From JBOHER01 sp050701115 (lineage in GTDB: Bacteria; Actinomycetota; Actinomycetes; Mycobacteriales; Pseudonocardiaceae): a DNA stretch of 7,202 nt. A model generated the notes under the pieces. That model ran no database searches and was not told the origin of the DNA. It worked only from the letters and a program-made list of their open reading frames with translations. Made by a program: the position numbers and the translations under genes. Positions 1-5,198 of this stretch are shown here, piece after piece. The stretch spans positions 1 to 7,202 of the forward strand of contig JBOHER010000487.1 in NCBI GenBank assembly GCA_050701115.1, read 5' to 3'. How positions within the stretch are numbered: the stretch's first letter is position 1; each line of letters opens with the position of its first letter.

Positions 1-146
1 GCCTCGCCCAGGCCCCGCTCCAGCAGGCGGATCCGCCGGCTCAACGGTGACTGAGCCATGTGTGCCCGGGCGGCCGCGCGACCGAAGTGCAGCTCTTCGG
101 CGACCGCGACGAAGAGGGCGGGGTGACGAAGCTCCACGAACGGCAT
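1..146 (-). CDS. LysR-type transcriptional regulator, N-terminal part (runs off the left edge)
   Basis: Reading leftward from the ATG at 146-144, the 48 codons in the window contain ELRHPALFVAVAEELHFG, then RAAARAHMAQSPLSRRIR, then LLERGLG. This is the winged helix-turn-helix signature of LysR-family regulators: the conserved ELRHL.YFVAVAEELHFGRAA start and the AQSPLSRQIR.LE recognition helix. Members bind DNA as tetramers through this domain and sense a small molecule through a C-terminal periplasmic-binding-like domain, which would lie outside the window. The start is chosen because family members begin only 3-5 residues before ELRH. The Shine-Dalgarno sequence is weak. The gene is intact as far as it can be seen. 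Its target cannot be told: LysR genes often control a divergent neighbour, but here the neighbours are remnants. Confidence 0.85.
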   Translation of the reverse strand, partial: MPFVELRHPALFVAVAEELHFGRAAARAHMAQSPLSRRIRLLERGLGE

Positions 147-229
147 TGTCCATCGCCGCACCACGACCGCGACGTGACCGCACCCGCAACGACGGTGCAC
201 CGGCCGACCCCGGTGACGTCGAACAGCGG

Positions 230-496
230 CTACGGGCCGAGGAGCGACGCCGGGACGGCCGCGGTGCCGTCCGGACGGCGGTACGCGTACGGGCCGGTGG
301 TGACGACTACGGCATCGAGGAGGTCGTCGCCAAGTCGGCCGCGCAGCCAGTGCAGGTGTTTGACGTCACGGTCATCGATGGTCGCTGCGAGTTTGATCTC
401 AAGGGCGACTGCCCGCCTATCGGCCCGCTCGACGATCAGGTCGACCTCGTGGTCGCCGTTGCGGGTGCGCAGATGGTGCACGGTCGGCGTGACCAC
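230..496 (-). pseudogene. C-terminal remnant of an AAA ATPase with DUF4143 / PD-(D/E)XK nuclease-like end
   Basis: Leftward frame closing at TAG (232-230). The piece reads VHHLRTRNGDHEVDLIVER, then AVALEIKLAATIDDRDVKHL, then DAVVVTTGPYAYRRPDG, ending in VPASLLGP. This matches the C-terminal end of the widespread actinobacterial AAA-plus-DUF4143 proteins (about 400 residues). The HEVD aspartate and the E-x-K pair (EIK) fit the PD-(D/E)XK nuclease-like fold of that region. The whole ATPase part (Walker A and B) and the middle of DUF4143 are absent. Only about 85 residues remain, and recognisable similarity stops at about 478-486, where an unrelated rightward gene remnant begins. A GTG at 496-494 opens the frame but has no convincing ribosome site, so I call it a pseudogene rather than a small protein. 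It lies 83 bp upstream of the LysR start on the same strand. Confidence 0.7.
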
Positions 497-1037
497 GGTC
501 TACGTCACCCATGACCAGGTCGAAGCGATGACCATGGGCGACCGGGTAGCGGTACTCAAGGACGGCGTGCTGCAGCAGTGCGACACCCCACTGGGGCTGT
601 ACCGGCGTCCGGCCAACGCCTTCGTCGCGGGGTTCATTGGCTCACCGTCGATGAACATCCGCGAGTTCGAGGTGATCAACGGTCACGCCCGGATCGGCGG
701 GTTGGACGTTCCACTGTCCCGGGATGTCCTCGCCGACCTCACCCGCGAGGGCGCCAACCGTGTGCTGCTCGGATTCCGGCCCGAATCGGTCGACGTGGTC
801 GGAGCAGGCGAGGGCTTACCGGTCAGCGTGCGCCTTGTCGAGGAACTCGGCGCCGACGCCTACCTCTACGGCAATATCGCAGGCGCGGAACACTCGGACG
901 CACCGGACATCGTCACCCGCATCGATCCGTCCGGTCCCCCGCGCGTCGGCGAGACGGTGTACCTGCGTGTACGGGCCGGACAGGCGCACGCCTTCTCAGC
1001 GAAGTGTGGCCGACGTCTCGGCGATCGAGCGGCCTGA
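483..1037 (+). pseudogene. C-terminal remnant of a carbohydrate ABC-transporter ATPase (MsmK/UgpC/SugC type)
   Basis: From about 486 the rightward frame reads GVTTVYVTHDQVEAMTMGDR, then VAVLKDGVLQQCDTP, then a FVAGFIGSPSMN motif, and ends with a TOBE/MOBE-like regulatory domain (GFRPESVDVV, VEELGADAYLYG). This is the H-loop (the TH of YVTHDQ) and everything after it in MalK/MsmK/UgpC-type ATPases, which energise sugar or glycerol-phosphate uptake. About 182 residues remain of a usual 360 or so. Walker A, Q-loop, LSGGQ signature and Walker B are missing, so it cannot be a working ATPase. The same frame stays open upstream to about position 60, but that part is antisense to the DUF4143 remnant and shows no ABC similarity. 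A GTG at 489 could start translation, without a good ribosome site. The stop at 1035-1037 lies two bases before the phosphatase gene, an old operon spacing that probably predates the truncation. Confidence 0.8.
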
Positions 1038-1039
1038 CG

Positions 1040-1873
1040 ATGACCTCCCGGCCAGCTGATTCACGCAGCCCATCACCCGATGATCTCGTGCGGATCGCCC
1101 TGGACGCGGGCGAGGCCGCAGGCAGGCTGCTGCTGGCCCGGCAGCACGGAATCCGGCAGGCCGCGACGAAGTCGAGCCCGACCGACCCGGTCACCGACGC
1201 GGACCGGGCCGCCGAGCACCAGGTGGTCGAGGTCATCCACGGGAAACGCCCGGACGACACGATCCTGGCCGAGGAAGGGACGGAACTGGCCGGAACCAGT
1301 GGTCTGCGCTGGGTGATCGACCCGCTCGACGGCACGGTCAACTACCTCTACCAGCGGCCCGGGTGGGCGGTCAGCATCGCCGTCGAGGATGCCACCGGGC
1401 CGCTGGTCGGCGTCGTGGTCGACCCGATGGCGGGCGAGACGTTCCACGCCGTGCGCGGTCGTGGTGCCTACCGCGATCGCGAACGGCTCCGGGTTAACGA
1501 TCCGGTGTCCGCGCGGATGGCGCTCGTTGGCACCGGCTTTTCCTACCGGCCGGAGTCCCGCCACCGGCAGAGCCAACTGCTCGCCGGGCTGCTCCCCGCC
1601 GTGCGCGACATCCGCCGATCGGGAACCTGCGCGGGCGATCGCTGCGCGCTCGCGGCGGGTCGCCTGGACACCTTCATCGAGGATGAACTCTCGCCCTGGG
1701 ACTGGGCGGCAGGAGCGCTCATCGCCCGCGAAGCAGGCGCTACCGTCACCCCGGTACGCGCCACCGAACACAAGCCGGGGCTGATGGCAGCCGGGCCGGC
1801 ACTGCACACGGAACTGCACACGCTCATCGAACACCTGACCGAGATTGGCACCGAAAACAAGAAAACCACCTGA
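1040..1873 (+). CDS. Inositol monophosphatase family protein (Mg-dependent phosphatase)
   Basis: A 277-residue protein, the usual family length, starting at ATG 1040. All catalytic motifs are present: TDPVTDADR (residues 48-56), the EEG glutamate (E78), the metal-binding DPLDGT (D94, D97) and WDWAAG with D221. These correspond to the two- or three-magnesium site of SuhB/IMPA1 enzymes. Family members hydrolyse inositol 1-phosphate, histidinol phosphate, fructose 1,6-bisphosphate or 3'-phosphoadenosine phosphates; the substrate cannot be read from sequence. The loop usually written GSAALDLC reads GTCAGDRC here (195-202), keeping the aspartate but replacing two hydrophobic residues. The ATG follows the stop of the ABC-ATPase remnant by two bases and has only a weak ribosome site, suggesting former translational coupling. 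An in-frame upstream extension would overlap the ABC remnant and shows no family similarity. The last codons form part of the opposing tRNA terminator. Confidence 0.88.
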   Translation: MTSRPADSRSPSPDDLVRIALDAGEAAGRLLLARQHGIRQAATKSSPTDPVTDADRAAEHQVVEVIHGKRPDDTILAEEGTELAGTSGLRWVIDPLDGTVNYLYQRPGWAVSIAVEDATGPLVGVVVDPMAGETFHAVRGRGAYRDRERLRVNDPVSARMALVGTGFSYRPESRHRQSQLLAGLLPAVRDIRRSGTCAGDRCALAAGRLDTFIEDELSPWDWAAGALIAREAGATVTPVRATEHKPGLMAAGPALHTELHTLIEHLTEIGTENKKTT

Positions 1874-1888
1874 TAACAGGCGGTTTTC
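1861..1888 (-). terminator. Rho-independent terminator for tRNA-Thr
   Basis: Read on the minus strand, a 12-bp stem (GAAAACCGCCTG with CAGGTGGTTTTC, one G-U pair) closes a TTAT loop and is followed by the U-rich tract TTGTTTTC. It begins 9 bp after the tRNA 3' end, the expected place. On the plus strand the same stem has an A-C mismatch and no U-tract after it, so it should work mainly leftward. The stem includes the phosphatase stop codon (1871-1873). Confidence 0.75.
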
Positions 1889-1896
1889 CACAATGG

Positions 1897-1969
1897 AGCC
1901 GGCAAGGGGACTCGAACCCCTGACCTGCTGTTTACAAGACAGCTGCTCTACCAGCTGAGCTATACCGGC
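1897..1969 (-). tRNA. tRNA-Thr, anticodon UGU
   Basis: A 73-nt cloverleaf on the minus strand. The acceptor stem is GCCGGTA with TGCCGGC (one G-U pair), the D stem GCTC/GAGC, the anticodon stem GCTGT/ACAGC around loop CTTGTAA, the T stem AGGGG/CCCCT around TTCGAGT, and the discriminator base is U. The anticodon TGT reads ACA (and by wobble ACG) threonine codons. CCA is not encoded, as is common in actinobacteria. The terminator at 1861-1888 follows it. The tRNA is divergent from the thrE-like gene, with which it shares a 169-bp upstream spacer. Confidence 0.97.
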
Positions 1970-1996
1970 ACGGGCGGCGATACCCGCCTCGCTTAC

Positions 1997-2002
1997 ATCG
2001 TA
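1997..2002 (-). promoter_or_regulatory. Candidate -10 element for tRNA-Thr
   Basis: TACGAT on the minus strand fits the actinobacterial TAnnnT -10 consensus and lies 27 bp before the tRNA 5' end, leaving room for a short 5' leader. No good -35 hexamer (TTGACA-like) sits at the right distance, so this is a weak call. Confidence 0.35.
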
Positions 2003-2051
2003 GGCAGGCCCGCTACCCCGCCCGATTTCACCCTCTGAGCGAGTCGCCGAG

Positions 2052-2089
2052 CAACCGTGATGGACAGCACTTTCCAACCGTGCAACGGT
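2052..2089. repeat. Paired CAACCGTG sites in the tRNA-Thr / thrE spacer
   Basis: CAACCGTG occurs at 2052-2059 and again at 2075-2082, 23 bp apart start to start, close to two helical turns. The second copy is also the left arm of a small inverted repeat, ACCGT-GCA-ACGGT (2077-2089). It lies in the divergent spacer, 50-87 bp before the thrE-like start. It could be an operator, but the repeats are short and might be chance. Confidence 0.3.
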
Positions 2090-2127
2090 CGAAGGAGCTG
2101 GGCCGATGCTCTCCGGGAATCCTTGAG

Positions 2128-2132
2128 GGAGG
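2128..2132 (+). promoter_or_regulatory. Ribosome binding site of the thrE-like gene
   Basis: GGAGG inside a longer purine run (GAGGGAGG) lies six bases before the GTG at 2139. This strong, well-spaced site fixes the non-ATG start and keeps the long basic N-terminal tail in the protein. Confidence 0.8.
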
Positions 2133-2138
2133 TGGACG

Positions 2139-3665
2139 GTGAAGATCCGGCCGCGCGGCAGGGGCGCAAGCTTCCGCAGGCGAGCATGGCAGGTCTTGGA
2201 AGCTCCGGCCGAGGCGGCGGTGAACGGCCGACTCGGAGACCGGACCCATCGTGGCGGGCCCGAACCGCGCCGCGCATGGGGCATTCTCGAGGCCCCACTC
2301 GGTGAAACGCCCAGCACCGAGCCGGACAAGGCGATGGGGCCCGCACTGCTCGACGACGCGACGGTCAACTTCGTGCTCGATCTCGCGTTGCGCATCGGTG
2401 AGGTGCAGATGGCCACCGGTGCTGGCGCCTCCGACGTCACCGCGACCATCATCGCCGTGACCGGCGCGCTCGGCCTGCCGCACTGCGAAGTCGACGTCAT
2501 CTACACCTCGATCACCGTGAGCTGCCACCGGGGCAGCGAGATGACCCCGGTGACCTCGCTGCGCGTCGTGCGTTCCCGCAGCTTGGACTACAGCAGACTG
2601 TCCTCGGTCGAACAGCTGATCAAGCAGATCACCCGCGGCCAGATCAGCGCCGAGGAGGCATACACCCAACTGCAGCGGATCTCCGGCGCACCACATCCCT
2701 ACCCGCGCTGGGTCGCCACCCTTGCCCTCGGCGGGATGGCTGCCTCGGTCACCGTCCTCATCGACGGCGGGCTGATGACCGCGGTGCTGGCGTTCTTCGT
2801 CAGCGCCGTGATCGACCGGGTTGGCCGGTTCCTCAACCGCTATGCCCTGCCCATCTTCTTCCAGCAAGCCGTCGGCGGGTTCATCGCGACACTCGCGGGC
2901 ATGGCCGCGGTGAGCAGCGGGCTGTTCAGTTTCGACAAGCCCAGCCTCGTCGTTGCCGCGGCGATCACCGTGCTGCTGTCCGGACTCGGCACGGTATCCG
3001 CCGTGCAGGATGCGATCACCGGATACAACGTCACCGCTGCGGGCCGATCGATGGAGGTCGCGCTGCTGTCGGCCGGCCTGATCTCGGGTGCCGTGATCGC
3101 CCTGCAGGTGGCCGTTTCACTCGGGTTCCCGCGCACCCCACTGCCCGATCTGCCCGCGCCGAGCGCGCTCAACCTGCCGGTGGTGATCCTCGCCGGTGCC
3201 GCAACCGCCGGTTTCTTCGCGCTGGCCAGCTACTCGTGGATCCGGCCGTTGCTGGTCGCCGCGGTGGCAGGTGCGGTGGGCGCGGGCGGGTATGGCGCGC
3301 TCGGCGTCATCGGGATCGACCCGATCGCGGCGTCGGCGGTCGCTGCCACGGTCGTCGGCTTCGGCGGCGGCCTGATGTCCCGCAGGCTGAAGGTGACCCC
3401 GCTGGTCGTCGCGGTCTCCGGGATCACCCCGCTGCTGCCCGGCCTTTCCACCTACCGGGGTCTCTACGAACTCGGCGTCCAGCCGGTCGGCGAGATCACC
3501 ACGTTGATGCAGGCGATCGCGATCGGCCTCGCCCTCGCCGCAGGTGTCGTGCTGGGCGAATACCTCGCCCAGCCGGTGCGTTCCAAGCTCGGCAGGCTCG
3601 AGCGCAGGATGGCAGGTCCCCGGATGGCTGGGCCGTTGCGGCCATCTCGCAGGCGACTCGAGTAA
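2139..3665 (+). CDS. thrE: Threonine/serine exporter, ThrE family
   Basis: A 508-residue membrane protein, close to ThrE of Corynebacterium glutamicum (489), which exports threonine and serine using the proton gradient. Residues 1-70 are a basic, poorly conserved tail. The family's soluble domain follows (about 72-187), with LLDDATVNFVLDLALRIGE, LPHCEVDVIYTSITVSCHRG (H115-C116-E117) and RVVRSRSLDYSRL. Ten hydrophobic segments come next, at about 191-208, 211-226, 238-262, 268-288, 305-330, 345-367, 370-392, 396-413, 420-440 and 453-476. They correspond to the ThrE (DUF1212) and ThrE_2 membrane parts, in the cytoplasmic membrane. The start is the GTG with a GGAGG six bases upstream. Two oddities stand out: the tail carries RRAW-x-(V/I)-LEAP twice (14-23 and 44-53), and the C-terminus has RMAGP twice in tandem (490-499). 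The gene is divergent from tRNA-Thr and 68 bp upstream of otsA. The family call is firm; the substrate is by analogy. Confidence 0.9.
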   Translation: MKIRPRGRGASFRRRAWQVLEAPAEAAVNGRLGDRTHRGGPEPRRAWGILEAPLGETPSTEPDKAMGPALLDDATVNFVLDLALRIGEVQMATGAGASDVTATIIAVTGALGLPHCEVDVIYTSITVSCHRGSEMTPVTSLRVVRSRSLDYSRLSSVEQLIKQITRGQISAEEAYTQLQRISGAPHPYPRWVATLALGGMAASVTVLIDGGLMTAVLAFFVSAVIDRVGRFLNRYALPIFFQQAVGGFIATLAGMAAVSSGLFSFDKPSLVVAAAITVLLSGLGTVSAVQDAITGYNVTAAGRSMEVALLSAGLISGAVIALQVAVSLGFPRTPLPDLPAPSALNLPVVILAGAATAGFFALASYSWIRPLLVAAVAGAVGAGGYGALGVIGIDPIAASAVAATVVGFGGGLMSRRLKVTPLVVAVSGITPLLPGLSTYRGLYELGVQPVGEITTLMQAIAIGLALAAGVVLGEYLAQPVRSKLGRLERRMAGPRMAGPLRPSRRRLE

Positions 3666-3688
3666 GCCCAGACGGCCCCTGAAACGGC

Positions 3689-3694
3689 TAACCT
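3689..3694 (+). promoter_or_regulatory. Candidate -10 element before otsA
   Basis: TAACCT fits TAnnnT and lies 39 bp before the otsA GTG, in the 68-bp gap after the thrE-like gene. No recognisable -35 is present. It would let otsA be transcribed separately from thrE; otherwise the genes could be co-transcribed. No terminator hairpin is visible in the gap. Confidence 0.25.
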
Positions 3695-3720
3695 CGATGG
3701 TGCGCCACGATCCAACACGC

Positions 3721-3726
3721 AGGGAG
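3721..3726 (+). promoter_or_regulatory. Ribosome binding site of otsA
   Basis: AGGGAG ends seven bases before the GTG at 3734. This supports that start, which also puts the conserved VVANRLPV motif at residues 8-15, where the family has it. Confidence 0.65.
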
Positions 3727-3733
3727 CCCCGAC

Positions 3734-5143
3734 GTGAGCGAACCGGACTTCATCGTGGTGGCCAACCGGCTGCCCGTCGACCTCGAACGCGCGGAAGACG
3801 GGGCGCAACGCTGGACGCAGAGCCCCGGTGGCCTGGTGTCCGCGCTCGAGCCCTTTCTCCGATCACGCAAGGGAGCCTGGGTGGGCTGGCCGGGCGTGCC
3901 CGACGTAGAAGTCGACGAGTTCGAAGACGACGGCCTCGTGTTGCACCCGGTTTCGCTGAGTTCGGCCGACATCCGCGACTACTACGAGGGCTTCTCCAAC
4001 GCCACGCTGTGGCCGCTCTACCACGACGTTGTGCAGCGGCCGGTGTTCGATCGCGGCTGGTGGGAGGCCTACGTCCGGGTCAACCAGCGCTTCGCTGAGG
4101 AGTGCGCCAAAGTCGCCGCGCAGGGCGCGACCGTGTGGGTGCAGGACTATCAGCTCCAGCTGGTGCCGTCCATGCTGCGCGAACTGCGGCCCGACCTGAG
4201 GATCGGTTTCTTCCTGCACATTCCGTTCCCGCCGGTCGAGTTGTTCATGCAGATGCCCTGGCGCGCGGAGATCGTGCGCGGCCTCATCGGCGCCGACCTG
4301 GTCGGCTTCCACCGGCCGGGTGGCGCACAGAACTTCCTGTGGCTGGCGCGACAGTTGGTCAGCCTCGAACCGAGCAAGGGTGCGGTCGGGGTGCGGTCCC
4401 GTCCGGGTCATGTGCAGGTCGGCGACCGCACGGTGCGGGTCGGCGCCTTCCCCATCTCGATCGACTCGGCGCGCCTGGACGAGCTGGCCAAAACGCCCGA
4501 GGTGATCGCCCGGGCCGCGGAGATCCGGGCGTCGCTCGGCAACCCCCGTACGGTGCTGCTCGGCGTCGACCGGCTCGACTACACCAAGGGCATCGACCTG
4601 CGATTGCAGGCGCTGCACGAGTTGCTGCAGGACGGCCTGGTCAATCCGGCCGACGTAGCCTTCGTCCAGTTGGCCACCCCGAGCCGGGAACGTGTCGAGC
4701 ATTACCAGCGGATGCGCGGTGATATCGAGCGCGTTGTCAGCCGGATCAACGGTGAGTTCGGGCGCGTCGGCCACCCCGTCGTGCACTACCTGCACCAGTC
4801 GGTCAACCGCCGGGAACTGGCCGCGTTCTTCCGCGCGGCCGACGTCATGGTGGTCACGCCCTTGCGCGATGGGATGAACCTCGTGTGCAAGGAATACGTC
4901 GCATGCCGGGTAGACCAGGACGGCGCGCTCGTGTTGTCCGAATTCGCGGGTGCCGCCGCGGAGCTGACCAGCGCTTTCCTGGTCAACCCCCATGACCTTG
5001 ACGGGGTGAAGAGCGCACTCGAGGCAGCTATTACCCTTGACCCAGCCGAGGGTCGTCGCAGGATGCGCGCCCTTCGCCGTCAGGTGCTGACACATGACGT
5101 CGACCGGTGGGCTCGATCGTTCCTCGAAGCGCTCGGGTCGTAG
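3734..5143 (+). CDS. otsA: Alpha,alpha-trehalose-phosphate synthase (trehalose-6-phosphate synthase)
   Basis: A 469-residue retaining glycosyltransferase of family GT20. It transfers glucose from a nucleotide sugar (UDP-glucose in E. coli; actinobacterial enzymes may use GDP- or ADP-glucose) to glucose 6-phosphate, giving trehalose 6-phosphate in the cytosol. The active-site residues line up with E. coli OtsA: VVANRLPV (8-15), SPGG (30-33), Y84 and W93 (YYEGFSNATLWPLYH) for glucose 6-phosphate, D138 in VQDYQL, R280 and K285 in GVDRLDYTKGI for the donor phosphates, and D379 and E387 in DGMNLVCKEYVA. The offsets from E. coli are a steady +8 and then +18, so there is no frameshift or loss in the core. 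The GTG start is set by AGGGAG seven bases upstream. It is followed after 55 bp by the OtsB-GH15 gene, the next step of the same pathway, and the two are probably co-transcribed. Confidence 0.96.
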   Translation: MSEPDFIVVANRLPVDLERAEDGAQRWTQSPGGLVSALEPFLRSRKGAWVGWPGVPDVEVDEFEDDGLVLHPVSLSSADIRDYYEGFSNATLWPLYHDVVQRPVFDRGWWEAYVRVNQRFAEECAKVAAQGATVWVQDYQLQLVPSMLRELRPDLRIGFFLHIPFPPVELFMQMPWRAEIVRGLIGADLVGFHRPGGAQNFLWLARQLVSLEPSKGAVGVRSRPGHVQVGDRTVRVGAFPISIDSARLDELAKTPEVIARAAEIRASLGNPRTVLLGVDRLDYTKGIDLRLQALHELLQDGLVNPADVAFVQLATPSRERVEHYQRMRGDIERVVSRINGEFGRVGHPVVHYLHQSVNRRELAAFFRAADVMVVTPLRDGMNLVCKEYVACRVDQDGALVLSEFAGAAAELTSAFLVNPHDLDGVKSALEAAITLDPAEGRRRMRALRRQVLTHDVDRWARSFLEALGS

Positions 5144-5188
5144 TCCGGAAGGCACGCAGCGAAAACCACCTCCCGACCCGGACACCCT

Positions 5189-5193
5189 GGAGG
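5189..5193 (+). promoter_or_regulatory. Ribosome binding site deciding a TTG start
   Basis: GGAGG (within GGAGGGG, 5189-5195) lies five bases before TTG at 5199. Upstream in the same frame I see no ATG or GTG in the otsA-otsB gap. The next in-frame starts, GTG at 5226 and 5241, have no ribosome site and would trim residues just ahead of the phosphatase domain. TTG is therefore the best start. Confidence 0.65.
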
Positions 5194-5198
5194 GGCGT

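Noticed and set aside
281..290. Perfect 10-bp palindrome GTACGCGTAC
   Set aside because: It lies inside the coding part of the DUF4143 remnant (AYRR region) and is not repeated elsewhere, so chance is likely.
1897..1969. tRNA-Thr as the attachment site of an integrated element
   Set aside because: The gene remnants lie on the 3' side of the tRNA, where elements insert, but no second copy of the tRNA 3' end is seen in 1-1890, and there is no integrase in the window.
2125..2142. Thr-responsive T-box riboswitch before the exporter
   Set aside because: TGGA at 2133-2136 would pair with the UCCA end of tRNA-Thr, and the surrounding purine run loosely resembles the T-box, but the conserved T-box core, specifier loop and antiterminator pairing are not visible. 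It is better explained as the ribosome site.
1073..2500. Long leftward open frame (475 codons) across the phosphatase, tRNA and exporter start
   Set aside because: It runs through the tRNA gene and antisense to two well-supported proteins, and shows no recognisable domain. It is a by-product of strong third-position G/C bias.
3236..3682. Alternative-frame rightward ORF within the exporter gene
   Set aside because: Its arginine- and glycine-rich composition is that of an out-of-frame reading, and the exporter frame has continuous membrane segments over the same bases.
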